From a virus: a stretch of DNA of 20,682 nucleotides. The notes below the pieces were generated by a model. The model ran no database searches. It was not told the origin of the DNA and saw nothing but the letters and a program-made list of their open reading frames with translations. Positions 1 to 8,366 of this stretch are shown here, one piece after another. The position numbers and the translations under genes are program-made. Where the stretch lies: positions 1-20,682 of IMG/VR virus record IMGVR_UViG_3300042519_001536, one strand, 5' to 3'. The first letter of the stretch is position 1, and the number at the start of each line of letters is the position of its first letter.

Positions 1-1611
1 AGCGAAGCAAAACTAAAAGTTTACACCGGTACAGGATTTGTTCCGGTAAGTTCAGCTAGTATTTCAAATTCTCAGCCCGCTCAACCGGGTGCCGGAGATT
101 TATGGTTTAACAACATTAGTAAACAATTATACTTTTATGACGGCGTTGGTTTTATTTTACTTGGTCCTGCTTATTCTCAGGCACAAGGACTCAGTGGATT
201 CAAAGTTGAAACTATTTTAGATTCGTTAAATGCATCCCGTGTTGTAACCTACTTATACAACAATGGAATTTTGTTAGGAATATTTTCCAAAGACGCATTT
301 ACGCCTAAATTAAACATAGAAGGTTTTGGCGGAAGTATTGTTCCTGGATTTAATGCTGGAACACTAGCAGGCATAAAATTCAATGTCACTGCAACTAACG
401 CAGATCGACTTGATAATGTTACTGCATCTCTTTATGCTCGTCGCGACCAAGCAAACAATTTTGCAGAACCGTTGATCATTACCAACAACAGTGGACTTAA
501 TGTAGGAGCTGGTACTGAAGGAGCATTTAACGTTGCTGCCGGTAATGTGAGATTGTATAACACAGCTTCAAATAAGAATCTTAGTTTTGCTGTACAAAAA
601 GGAGTTGTAAGCGAAACAGCGGTTAACATTGTTTCACCAACTCGAGAAGTAAAAATTTATGACGGATTTACTGATAGTTTAACCACAGTTGGGGGTAGTT
701 TAACAGTGGTAGGTGATCTTGTGGTTCAAGGAAATACAACCACAATTAATACCAGCGTACTTACTATCGAAGACAAAAATGTTGTTTTAGCCAGTCTCGG
801 TGATAGTTCTTCTAATACCGATGAATACGCCGATGGCGGCGGCCTCATTTTAAGAGGAACCAGTGACCATGAATTTACTTGGGATAAAAATGTTGGATGG
901 TTCAGCACAGAAAATATCAATTTAGCCGCAGGGCAAAATTATAAAATTGCTGGAAATACAGTGTTAACTTCAACACAATGTTTTTCAAGTTCTTTTCCTA
1001 ATTTAAACAATGTAGGAACTTTAATAAATTTGTCAGTAGACAATGTTTTTATAGACAATCAAAGAATATCTACCATAGGTTCTCTAGATCTAGAGCTAGC
1101 ACCCGACGGTACTGGAAACATTGTATTAATTGGTTCACCTTTGCTAACAGGATTGATTACTACTAGTCAAAATTCCCCTGTACAAACTACTGAAAATACT
1201 GGATCAATTGGTACCGCATTAAGTGCTACTGAATTATCCGAAGCTACCAACAAGAAATATGTTCTAAATGTGGTAAGAACTCGTTCATTGGTATTTAGTA
1301 TAGATGTATCAGATTTTCCAACCGACGGCGACATTGCTGCAATTTTAACCAGTTTGGCTCCTGTAAACGAATACGAAAACGGTACATTGGCTAGAATCTT
1401 GTGTACAAGGCTTGCAAACATAAGTTCTACCGCCACTACTAGTCTCGGAGCTCCAACTACTGCTGAATTTGTTACTCCAACAGGAACTGCATTTGCTATA
1501 ACAAATCAAACAATTGTGAGTCCTATTAATGTTTCTGCACAACCTATCAGTGTTTTTAGAACTGTTAAAACTTTTATACTACAGGCAGGTGTCTGGACAT
1601 TTAGCTCTTAA
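1..1611 (+). CDS. Fibre-like structural protein, 5' end missing (paralogue A)
   Basis: The reading frame is open from base 1 to the TAA at 1609-1611, so this is the C-terminal 536 residues of a longer protein; the apparent TTG start at 271 lies inside the frame. The first ~110 residues (GAGDLWFN...KQLYFYDG...LLGP, then a segment ending near GFGGSIVPGFN) align with residues ~95-190 of the next two fibre-like proteins, so the same N-terminal module is probably present upstream of the window. Bases ~691-965 encode a segment (LTVVGDLVVQGNTTT..., TIEDKNVVLASLG, DGGGLILRG, WFSTENINLAAG) that I recognise as a recurrent motif of marine T4-like phage fibre proteins. Composition is Thr/Ser/Asn/Gly-rich with no Cys cluster, as expected for a beta-rich fibre. 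A virion role, probably a tail fibre or tail-associated protein, is inferred; the receptor is unknown. Confidence 0.85.
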   Translation, partial: SEAKLKVYTGTGFVPVSSASISNSQPAQPGAGDLWFNNISKQLYFYDGVGFILLGPAYSQAQGLSGFKVETILDSLNASRVVTYLYNNGILLGIFSKDAFTPKLNIEGFGGSIVPGFNAGTLAGIKFNVTATNADRLDNVTASLYARRDQANNFAEPLIITNNSGLNVGAGTEGAFNVAAGNVRLYNTASNKNLSFAVQKGVVSETAVNIVSPTREVKIYDGFTDSLTTVGGSLTVVGDLVVQGNTTTINTSVLTIEDKNVVLASLGDSSSNTDEYADGGGLILRGTSDHEFTWDKNVGWFSTENINLAAGQNYKIAGNTVLTSTQCFSSSFPNLNNVGTLINLSVDNVFIDNQRISTIGSLDLELAPDGTGNIVLIGSPLLTGLITTSQNSPVQTTENTGSIGTALSATELSEATNKKYVLNVVRTRSLVFSIDVSDFPTDGDIAAILTSLAPVNEYENGTLARILCTRLANISSTATTSLGAPTTAEFVTPTGTAFAITNQTIVSPINVSAQPISVFRTVKTFILQAGVWTFSS

Positions 1612-1619
1612 GTTAAATA
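1612..1619 (+). promoter_or_regulatory. Weak T4-type late promoter candidate
   Basis: GTTAAATA matches the T4 late consensus TATAAATA at six of eight positions and lies in the gap before the gene at 1636. The ribosome-binding site AAGGAG (1622-1627) is so close that a transcript starting ~6 bases downstream would lose part of it, so this is the least convincing of the late-type sites in the window. Confidence 0.35.
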
Positions 1620-1635
1620 CATAAGGAGCGAATCA

Positions 1636-3447
1636 ATGCCATACATTATAAACAAATATAGCGGGTCAGAACTTGTTGTTCTTCAAGACGGAACTTTAGA
1701 TACTTCTACAAGTATTGGATTGGTTGGTAGAAACTATGTGGGCTATGGAGAAACCCAGAATGAAAATTTTGTGTTTCTCTTGGAAAATTTTGCCGGAACA
1801 AATCCTCCAGCTCGTGCTGTAGAAGGACAAACTTGGTACGACAGTGCCAATAACAAATTAAATACCTATGATGGAATCAATTGGGTGCCTGTGGGAGCTG
1901 CTACAGCTTCGGAAAATGCACCGCCCGGCCCAACTGAAGGTGCTCTCTGGTATAAAATCTCAACCAAACAATTGTACGTTTATTCTAATATATCAGGATG
2001 GACACTTGTAGGACCCGAGGGAGTATCTGGTTTCGGTGAAACGAGGATCAAAGCAGCAATTTTAAGAGATACTAACAGTGTCAATCATGCAGTGTTGTTG
2101 GTGTTGGTTAATGATGAAGTATTGTCCATACACAGTTCGGATACTTTTACAATCAATACTTTAGATGCTATTATTGGTTTTAATGAGTTACAAAAAGGTG
2201 TTACGCTATCAACAAACGCAGTGATCTCTGGCAATCTATCAGGTAATTCAACCACCGCTACTAGATTGCAGAACGGAAGATTTATTAACAGTGCGTATTT
2301 TGATGGCAATAATGATATTACTGTTACTGCTAATACTCCTAGTATTCTAACTAGAGGTACATATTTAACAGGCAGCAATTTTAACGGCAGTGCAGCGACC
2401 ACTTGGTCAGTAGATGCATCCTCAGTTAACACCATAGGTAAGGTAGTTGCTAGAGATAGTACGGGTAGTTTTGCAGGCGGAACGATAACAGCAGACCAAT
2501 TTATTGGACCATTAACAGGCAATGTTACTGCAATATCTGGTACAAGTACATTTTACAGTCTTGTAGCCAATAATATACAAGGTTTTACTTTCAGCGGTCT
2601 TGCCGCCCAGGCTAGCACATTAACTCCTGGAAGAGCCATCAACGGCGTGCAATTTAACGGATCACAAGACATCACAGTTACCGCCGCAGCCAGCACTTTG
2701 AGCGGATCAACATTAGCTGCTGGAATAATTGATTCATCTTTGACTTCAGTGGGAACATTAGCAGGAGTTTCAATTACAGATGCAGGCGCAACGATTGGAG
2801 ATGCAGGCGAAATTCATTTGTTTATAAATGGAAACTCTCCTACTCTAGCTATTACTAACGGGTTGGGTTTTACAATCAGTATCAACGATGCATTTCAAAC
2901 TGGTGATGAAGCAAGTTTTGAGTTTATTTCAAGCTCGGTGGCGCTAGCCGCAGGCGGCTCAGCAGATCCTACTTTTGTAGGAGATGTTTCAAGCAAATGT
3001 AATATAGGACTACCAGGACGAACGTTTGGCAGTGTGTATGCAGATATTTTTAACGGTGTTGCAACCAGCGCACAATATGCTGACTTAGCTGAAAACTATG
3101 TTGCAGATGCAGAGTATCCTCCTGGCACAGTGCTAGAATTTGGCGGCGAATTTGAAGTTACACTTGCACAAGATGGCACCAACAGAGTAGCAGGAGTTGT
3201 TACTACAAATCCTGCTTATTTAATGAACAGTAACTGTCAAGGAACATATGTGGCCGCTGTAGCATTACAAGGAAGAACACCCTGTAAAGTTAGAGGCTCA
3301 ATCAGAAAAGGTGATATGTTAATTAGCGGAGGAAATGGTTTTGCTAGAACTGTCCAAACTCCACAAATGGGCACTGTAATAGGCAAAGCACTTGGTGATT
3401 TCGATGGCACAGAAGGTGTAATTGAAGTTGCAGTGGGTAGATTATAA
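1636..3447 (+). CDS. Fibre-like structural protein (paralogue B)
   Basis: This gene encodes 603 residues with an ATG start behind AAGGAG (1622-1627, 8-base spacing). Three modules are visible. Residues 1-~190 are a conserved N-terminal module (GYGETQNENFVFLLENFAG, ARAVEGQTWYDSANN, GALWYKISTKQLYVYS, GFNELQKGVTL) shared with the next gene and, in part, with the previous one. Residues ~190-475 are a Thr/Ser/Gly-rich middle unlike its neighbours. Residues ~475-603 are a C-terminal module (ATSAQYADLAENY, PPGTVLEFGG, TNPAYLMNS, ALQGRTPCKVRGSIRKGD) also shared with the next gene. The C-terminal module loosely resembles phage fibre-tip domains, some of which self-cleave; no catalytic residue can be assigned here. 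By position and composition this is probably a tail-fibre or tail-associated virion protein; the receptor is unknown. Confidence 0.88.
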   Translation: MPYIINKYSGSELVVLQDGTLDTSTSIGLVGRNYVGYGETQNENFVFLLENFAGTNPPARAVEGQTWYDSANNKLNTYDGINWVPVGAATASENAPPGPTEGALWYKISTKQLYVYSNISGWTLVGPEGVSGFGETRIKAAILRDTNSVNHAVLLVLVNDEVLSIHSSDTFTINTLDAIIGFNELQKGVTLSTNAVISGNLSGNSTTATRLQNGRFINSAYFDGNNDITVTANTPSILTRGTYLTGSNFNGSAATTWSVDASSVNTIGKVVARDSTGSFAGGTITADQFIGPLTGNVTAISGTSTFYSLVANNIQGFTFSGLAAQASTLTPGRAINGVQFNGSQDITVTAAASTLSGSTLAAGIIDSSLTSVGTLAGVSITDAGATIGDAGEIHLFINGNSPTLAITNGLGFTISINDAFQTGDEASFEFISSSVALAAGGSADPTFVGDVSSKCNIGLPGRTFGSVYADIFNGVATSAQYADLAENYVADAEYPPGTVLEFGGEFEVTLAQDGTNRVAGVVTTNPAYLMNSNCQGTYVAAVALQGRTPCKVRGSIRKGDMLISGGNGFARTVQTPQMGTVIGKALGDFDGTEGVIEVAVGRL

Positions 3448-3459
3448 TAAATCTGCTCA

Positions 3460-3467
3460 GATAAATA
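3460..3467 (+). promoter_or_regulatory. T4-type late promoter
   Basis: GATAAATA matches seven of eight positions of the T4 late consensus TATAAATA and lies in the 44-base gap before the gene at 3492. A start ~6 bases downstream would give a leader of about 20 bases that includes the GGAG ribosome-binding site (3481-3484). T4 late promoters are read by host polymerase with gp55, gp33 and the sliding clamp; none of these genes is in the window. Confidence 0.6.
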
Positions 3468-3491
3468 ATAGAATAATATTGGAGTAGATTG

Positions 3492-5240
3492 ATGGCATAT
3501 CAAGTAGACAGATTTAATGGCACGTTTTTAGTCTCAGTAGAAGACGGTACCATTGATACCACTACTGATCTACGCTTCTTAGGTAAAAATTACGCAGGTT
3601 ATGGCGAAGTACAGAACGAAAATTTCTTACACCTTTTAGAGAATTTTGCCAACACTTCCGCACCACCAAGAGCTGTACTAGGTCAAGTTTGGTTCGACAG
3701 TGCAAACAAAAAAATTAAATTCTATGATGGATCTAGATTTAGAACATCTGGCGGATCGGAAGTTAGTGCAACAGCACCTTCCGGACTTGTTGCAGGAGAT
3801 TTTTGGCTAGACACTACTACTGAGCAATTGTATGTATCTAATGGTACATCCTTTGTGCTGGTAGGTCCTCAAATAGCAGAAGATCCAGGCGCCACTGCTG
3901 TAGAAGTAGTAGTAGTAAAAGATACTAGTAATGTAAATCACACAATTATTAAATTCACCGTTAGCAGCGATACACAATATATAATGAGTAAGACTGCATT
4001 TACACTAAATCCTTCAGTTAATCCTATTACCGGGTTTAGTGAAATCAAAAAAGGTCTTACTCTAATCAATACCCCGGCTACCGGAGTAACTACAGATGAT
4101 CATATTCATTGGGGAACCGCTTCTAATGCTTCTAAACTAGGAGGGTTTGCAGCTAGTGAATATCTTAGAAATACCAATGCATTATTTCCAAATGGTGCAA
4201 AGTTTTATGACGTCGGTTACACTTTAGGTGATACTGATGATTTAAAAGTGTTTGTTGAATCAGGCGATCAACCTGTTATTTCTAATCAATTAGGATCTTC
4301 TGGATCTCAAACAATCACTGTAAGAATTGTTACATCCGGCGGAGATAGAGATTATGTATTTGGCGCAGATGCTATCTACCCAGCAGCAAACAATGCAAGA
4401 AATTTAGGTGCTACATCTGCAAGATGGGCCACAGTGTTTGCTACCACATTTAATGGAGCTCTCACTGGCAACGTTACAGGTAATGTAACAGGTAATGTAA
4501 CAGGTAACTTGACAGGATCAGTTAACGGATCGTTAACTGGTAATATAGTTTCGTCTACAGGAGTTACTGTATTAAATTCTGGTGCAGGTGCAGGCACAGC
4601 GGTATATGTAGGATCAGTTAATGGAACAGCTAGTAATGCCTTGCAATTGAATAATAAAATACAAGATGTTACTGCTGCTGCTGATACAATTGCTTTAAGA
4701 GACGCTAGTGGCAACCTAGTGGCCAATCAATTCACAGGAACAGCTACTCAGGCAAACACATTGTTGTATAACGGAGCCTACAGAACTGCCGTACATACTT
4801 CAACAGCCAATACAATTGTAGCTAGAGATGCTAGCTCAAACATTTATTGTAACATACTCAACGGAACTGCTACCTCAGCACAGTATGCTGACCTTGCAGA
4901 AAAATATCTAACAGATCAAGAATACGACACCGGAACAGTGATAGTTGTAGGCGGAGAAAAAGAAGTCACTGCTAGCACCTGGGGTAAACGAGCCATCGGA
5001 GTAGTCAGTGCCAATCCTGCATTTATGATGAATCGAGATCTAGAAGGCGGTACATATATTGCCCTTAAAGGCAGAGTTCCAGTAAAAATAATAGGATCGG
5101 TTAAAAAGGGAGACAATCTAATAGCAGCCAATGACGGTTGTGCTTCTGTAGCAGTTCACCATTCTAGTGAAGTGTTTGCAGTTGCATTAGAATCTAATAG
5201 CAATACAGGTGTAAAACTTGTTGAAGCTGTAATATTGTAA
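3492..5240 (+). CDS. Fibre-like structural protein with GNVT repeats (paralogue C)
   Basis: This gene encodes 582 residues. The ATG at 3492 is preferred to the in-frame TTG at 3489 because GGAG (3481-3484) is correctly spaced for it and the protein then begins MAYQVDRFNG, matching MPYIINKYSG of the previous gene. Residues 1-~190 repeat the shared N-terminal module (GYGEVQNENFLHLLENFAN, PPRAVLGQVWFDSANK, GFSEIKKGLTL). Residues ~326-353 form a tandem four-residue repeat (GNVT, GNVT, GNVT, GNLT, GSVN, GSLT, GNIV). Residues ~459-582 repeat the shared C-terminal module (ATSAQYADLAEKY, GTVIVVGGEKEVT, NPAFMMNR, GRVPVKIIGSVKKGD). The middle differs from paralogue B, so fibre modules appear to be exchanged around fixed ends. 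A tail-fibre role is inferred; the ligand is unknown. Confidence 0.88.
   Translation: MAYQVDRFNGTFLVSVEDGTIDTTTDLRFLGKNYAGYGEVQNENFLHLLENFANTSAPPRAVLGQVWFDSANKKIKFYDGSRFRTSGGSEVSATAPSGLVAGDFWLDTTTEQLYVSNGTSFVLVGPQIAEDPGATAVEVVVVKDTSNVNHTIIKFTVSSDTQYIMSKTAFTLNPSVNPITGFSEIKKGLTLINTPATGVTTDDHIHWGTASNASKLGGFAASEYLRNTNALFPNGAKFYDVGYTLGDTDDLKVFVESGDQPVISNQLGSSGSQTITVRIVTSGGDRDYVFGADAIYPAANNARNLGATSARWATVFATTFNGALTGNVTGNVTGNVTGNLTGSVNGSLTGNIVSSTGVTVLNSGAGAGTAVYVGSVNGTASNALQLNNKIQDVTAAADTIALRDASGNLVANQFTGTATQANTLLYNGAYRTAVHTSTANTIVARDASSNIYCNILNGTATSAQYADLAEKYLTDQEYDTGTVIVVGGEKEVTASTWGKRAIGVVSANPAFMMNRDLEGGTYIALKGRVPVKIIGSVKKGDNLIAANDGCASVAVHHSSEVFAVALESNSNTGVKLVEAVIL
4467..4550 (+). repeat. Seven tandem 12-bp units coding for GN(V/L)T-type repeats
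   Basis: Seven in-frame 12-base units follow one another. Units 2 and 3 (4479-4490 and 4491-4502, GGTAATGTAACA) are identical; units 1 and 4 are close variants, and units 5 to 7 are progressively diverged. They encode a regular four-residue repeat beginning with Gly, fitting a repetitive fibre shaft. The gradient from identical to diverged units suggests expansion by slippage or unequal recombination. Confidence 0.85.
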
Positions 5241-5249
5241 GGATTTAAA

Positions 5250-6158
5250 ATGGCCGCAGGTACAGGATTAATAATTGAAGCAGTAGACTATAATACAATA
5301 AGAACAAAAATTATTGGTATTATGGGAACAGGGGCTGGTCAATCAGGCTACGGCCAAACACTGCTGAGTTCTCCTGTGGCTTTTGGTAATACAGTAACAA
5401 AAGCGCAATGGGACAATTTGAGATTTGACATATTCAATGCCAGACTTCATCAAGATGGAGTATCACCGACAATTGTTACTGCTACCTCAGGACAACCTGT
5501 ACGATACGGGGCAGGGCATCCCAACAATCAATATAACACTCAAGCAGATACCGCAATTGCAAATAAATTTAGTATAGGTACCGGTCAATTTGTTATCGAG
5601 TCAGCTACGTCGGCTACTCGAACCACAGCATGGAATTCCAGTCTTACAGCAACAGTGACAGTAACCTTTGCTACCGCTGATCAAGCTCGTCACTTTTTTA
5701 ACAGCGGCAGTAAGGTAAGATGTTCAAGTTCTAGAACAGGCGGCACAGCAAGTCCGCAAAATTCTTCATGGTCAAACATATTAGATTCCGCTGGAACCGT
5801 GGCGTTTGGCGGAAACACCGCAGTATTAAATTTTTACAATTTAACAAATAGTTACCAAACATTTTTTACTTTGAGCTCAAGTGCCCCGTATACATCAAAT
5901 CAATATAGAATTGAAGTGGTTTCTAACGTGGCCGATAATAGCATAGGTGGAGCCACTACTTTAACTTTTAGAGTCACTTACACTGATACCTATACATATG
6001 GTGGCGGCGGCAGCCCAAGTTTTCCAGATAATGTTGATGGCACATTAACTCTTACTGTAGATGAATTACGAGCATCGGGCACACTACAACCATTAGGCAC
6101 TGGTCCCTTTGTTATAACAAGACCTGGCTACTCCATCTCTGGTATATCTGGCTCTTAA
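5250..6158 (+). CDS. Hypothetical structural protein, first of a tandem pair
   Basis: This gene encodes 302 residues from an ATG behind AAGGA (5239-5243, spacing 6), nine bases after the previous stop, with no late-type promoter in the gap, so it is probably co-transcribed with the upstream fibre gene. The protein starts with a conserved block (IIEAVDYNTIRTKIIGIMG, GYGQTL, WDNLRFDIFNARLHQDG), then a long Thr/Ser/Asn-rich beta-type region containing FFNSGSKVR, SSRTGG, FYNLTNSYQTF and LSSSAPY, and ends with a repetitive tail (DGTLTLTVDELRASGTL, FVITRPGYSI). Its whole length is similar to the next gene. I recall related unannotated proteins next to fibre genes in marine T4-like phages. A virion role is inferred from position and composition; the exact function is unknown. 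Confidence 0.85.
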   Translation: MAAGTGLIIEAVDYNTIRTKIIGIMGTGAGQSGYGQTLLSSPVAFGNTVTKAQWDNLRFDIFNARLHQDGVSPTIVTATSGQPVRYGAGHPNNQYNTQADTAIANKFSIGTGQFVIESATSATRTTAWNSSLTATVTVTFATADQARHFFNSGSKVRCSSSRTGGTASPQNSSWSNILDSAGTVAFGGNTAVLNFYNLTNSYQTFFTLSSSAPYTSNQYRIEVVSNVADNSIGGATTLTFRVTYTDTYTYGGGGSPSFPDNVDGTLTLTVDELRASGTLQPLGTGPFVITRPGYSISGISGS

Positions 6159-6164
6159 CACCTG

Positions 6165-6172
6165 TATAAATA
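6165..6172 (+). promoter_or_regulatory. T4-type late promoter, perfect octamer
   Basis: TATAAATA is identical to the T4 late promoter consensus and sits in the 41-base gap between two structural genes. A transcript starting ~6 bases downstream would have a leader of ~22 bases with AAGGATTAAGGA before the ATG at 6200. Confidence 0.8.
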
Positions 6173-6199
6173 GTCTTATGAAAAGGATTAAGGACTACA

Positions 6200-7105
6200 A
6201 TGGCTGTTAATGATCTTATAAAGACCACAGACTACAATAATCTACGTGCTAACATAATTGATATTATCGGCAACGGTTCGGCTACCTATGGTTATGGTCA
6301 AACTTTACAAAGTTCTGCTAAAGTTGATCATGAAAAAATTAGTCAAACTGACTGGGACCTTTTGAGATTTGATATTGTTAATGCTAGAACACATCAAGAT
6401 GGGGTAGCACCAACGATTACTGATATTAATGAAGGTCAGACTCTTTCTTTCACCAATAACACACAGTACAACAGTCTAATCTCAACTGCAATATCAAATA
6501 GATTCAATATAGGTTCAGGTAGATTTTTAACAGAAAGTGCAGTAAGTTCTACTAGATCCACGCAATGGAATTCTTTGGTTGTGTGTGAAGTCACAGCAAC
6601 TTTTGCTAATGCTAATCTGTGTCGTTGGTTTTTTAACAGTGGGGGGCAGATTAGAATTCAATCTTCACGAACTGGCGGAGACAGTACTGCTCAAAACAAT
6701 GATTGGTCTAATTTAACTACCTCTGCTGGAATGCAAGCATTTGGTAGTCAAACTCCATCGGCCGGATTCAGTCCGATGAACGGTCAAAATTTTTATAAAT
6801 TAACCAATTCGTATCAAAATTTTTATACCTTATCTTCATCTGCTCCATATTCGGCAAATAGTTATAATTTAGATGCCAGATGCGATGTTGCAGATAATTC
6901 TGCTGGTACAGCTACTACTGTGTTTATTCGAGTTAGATTTGTTGATAATTATACTGATCCAGGTGCTCCCGGTCCCGATGACATTATTGACGGAACACTA
7001 ACAGTTACAGTCACCGAAAAAAGAGCCACCGGCTCTTTAGTTCCATCTGGAACTTTTACCATCACTAGACCCACATATTCAATTACCGCAATCGGCGGAA
7101 CATAA
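6200..7105 (+). CDS. Hypothetical structural protein, second of a tandem pair
   Basis: This gene encodes 301 residues from an ATG behind AAGGATTAAGGA (ending at 6193). It is a full-length paralogue of the previous gene: LIKTTDYNNLRANIIDIIG, GYGQTLQSSA, WDLLRFDIVNARTHQDG, FFNSGGQIRIQSSRTGG, FYKLTNSYQNFYTLSSSAPY, DGTLTVTVTEKRATGSL and ITRPTYSI align in order with the first copy. The main difference is an insertion of about ten residues near PSAGFSPMNG before FYKLTNS. It has its own perfect late promoter, unlike the upstream copy. A virion role is inferred; two copies could form hetero-oligomers or bind different partners. Confidence 0.85.
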   Translation: MAVNDLIKTTDYNNLRANIIDIIGNGSATYGYGQTLQSSAKVDHEKISQTDWDLLRFDIVNARTHQDGVAPTITDINEGQTLSFTNNTQYNSLISTAISNRFNIGSGRFLTESAVSSTRSTQWNSLVVCEVTATFANANLCRWFFNSGGQIRIQSSRTGGDSTAQNNDWSNLTTSAGMQAFGSQTPSAGFSPMNGQNFYKLTNSYQNFYTLSSSAPYSANSYNLDARCDVADNSAGTATTVFIRVRFVDNYTDPGAPGPDDIIDGTLTVTVTEKRATGSLVPSGTFTITRPTYSITAIGGT

Positions 7106-7127
7106 TTTTTCATCAACAACAGCAGCA

Positions 7128-7135
7128 TATAAATA
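7128..7135 (+). promoter_or_regulatory. T4-type late promoter, perfect octamer
   Basis: TATAAATA lies in the 56-base gap (7106-7161) upstream of the overlapping genes 7162-11710 and could drive that whole unit late in infection. The predicted leader is ~21 bases and contains GAGG (7152-7155). Confidence 0.8.
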
Positions 7136-7161
7136 ATATGCTACTATAACTGAGGATGATT

Positions 7162-7512
7162 ATGGACGACCGTTTACAAACTGCATTGGATTTTTCTAAG
7201 TATCGCCAAACACTTGCAATACAAAGAAGGCTTCTAAAAGAAAAACTACAAGCTAAACTAACCTATGGCGCCAGCGGAGGCATTTTTCATATTGATCATT
7301 CTTTAATTGTTTTTGTTCAATTGTGTATTGATCAAGGTAGAGTATCCGGTATACCATTAATTGATACCAATGAAAACCCAGTACTCATCGACGACTTGGT
7401 GAAATTTCGAGATGAAATTTTTGATAGATATTTTTCAGCCAGTTTTGAATATATGAGCGAATATGAAAAAATTAAAAAAAGTAGAACAGTTGAAAAATTA
7501 GTAGATTTATGA
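7162..7512 (+). CDS. Conserved hypothetical phage protein, alpha-helical
   Basis: This gene encodes 116 residues. The second in-frame ATG (7162) is chosen over the one at 7156 because GAGG (7152-7155) is six bases upstream of it but directly abuts the first. The N-terminal half (TALDFSKYRQTLAIQRRLLKEKLQAKL) looks helical and basic, followed by a GGIFHIDHSLIVFVQL segment and a charged tail (DLVKFRDEIFDRYF, YEKIKKSRTVEKLVDL). It resembles, from memory, a small protein conserved among marine T4-like phages with no assigned function. Its TGA overlaps the next ATG (ATGA), so it is translationally coupled to the glycosyltransferase-like cassette and shares its late promoter. Confidence 0.85.
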   Translation: MDDRLQTALDFSKYRQTLAIQRRLLKEKLQAKLTYGASGGIFHIDHSLIVFVQLCIDQGRVSGIPLIDTNENPVLIDDLVKFRDEIFDRYFSASFEYMSEYEKIKKSRTVEKLVDL

Positions 7513-8366
7513 AAAAAGGAATATTAATATTTGCTCACAACAGCAGAGATATTGATTATGCCTTGATGTCTTTAATATCTGCAAAATTTGCAAAAACGAA
7601 TCTGCAAGTTCCTGTGTCTTTGGTAGTTGACAAATTCACAATAGAATGGATGCAGACTTCTGGTATCTATGATCTTTCTCTAGAAACTTTTGATAAAATT
7701 ATAGAAATTGAAAAACCTGTTACTCAAAATATTCGAGTACTTAACGATGGATACACTTCTAAAACAGTTCCTTTTGTAAATTCAAATAGAGCTTCAGTTT
7801 GGGACCTTACACCATATGATAGAACATTGTTGATAGATAGCGATTTTTTAATTATGTCCGACAGCTTGAATCAATATTGGGATGCCGATACCGATGTAAT
7901 GTTATCTCCATCCATGCAAGATGTTAGAGGAGATAGAAAAGGTATTTTGGATTCTTGGGTTTCTGAAACTGGAATTCCGTTATATTGGGCAACTACAGTA
8001 ATGTTTACTAAAAATAGTGAATCTAAAATATTCTTTGACCTAGTAGATGTTATACGAACAAATTATAATTATTTTGCAGATTTGTTTAGATTTAACCCCA
8101 AACAATATAGAAATGACATTGCTTTCAGCATAGCAAAACATATGCTCAACGGATTTGACACAGGAGCTGAAAATCTCCCCCCGATACTAACACTGTTAGA
8201 TAAAGATCTAATTCATTCTGTTGGTAAAAATCAATTGCGTGTTTATTTAAATGATAACTTGTCTGAAGATCACGTGGTCATTGCATCTATTAAAGATCTG
8301 GATATCCATGTAATGAACAAACAGAGTGTAATTAGAAATGCAAAAGAATTTTTGGAGATATTATGA
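7509..8366 (+). CDS. GT-A-like glycosyltransferase (DSD motif)
   Basis: This gene encodes 285 residues and overlaps the previous stop by four bases. The start resembles a GT-A nucleotide-sugar fold (KKGILIFAHNSRDIDYALMSLISAKFAK, then VPVSLVVDKFTI). The candidate metal and nucleotide-sugar site is LLIDSDFLI, with the acidic triad at residues ~110-112 (DSD) following a YDR segment, as in GT8-like enzymes. Later segments (WATTVMFTKNSESKIFFDLVD, NDIAFSIAKHMLNG) resemble the acceptor-side part of such enzymes. It shares the pattern PxDxTxxxDxDxL with the next protein, suggesting distant paralogy. There is no signal peptide or membrane segment, so it should act in the cytoplasm. Transfer of a sugar to a virion protein, DNA or host glycan is possible; donor and acceptor are unknown. 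Confidence 0.75.
   Translation: MKKGILIFAHNSRDIDYALMSLISAKFAKTNLQVPVSLVVDKFTIEWMQTSGIYDLSLETFDKIIEIEKPVTQNIRVLNDGYTSKTVPFVNSNRASVWDLTPYDRTLLIDSDFLIMSDSLNQYWDADTDVMLSPSMQDVRGDRKGILDSWVSETGIPLYWATTVMFTKNSESKIFFDLVDVIRTNYNYFADLFRFNPKQYRNDIAFSIAKHMLNGFDTGAENLPPILTLLDKDLIHSVGKNQLRVYLNDNLSEDHVVIASIKDLDIHVMNKQSVIRNAKEFLEIL

Noticed and set aside
2085-2522. 145-residue minus-strand open frame inside the second fibre-like gene
   Set aside because: It lies wholly antisense to a well-supported structural gene, has no ribosome-binding site or known motif, and its composition mirrors the other strand.
4467-4550. Short direct repeats considered as a CRISPR-like array
   Set aside because: The units are contiguous, 12 bp long and in frame with no spacers; they encode a protein repeat.
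4376-4726. Minus-strand open frame of 116 residues with a PVTL repeat
   Set aside because: The repeat is the reverse complement of the GNVT-coding 12-bp array, so it is a shadow of the fibre gene.
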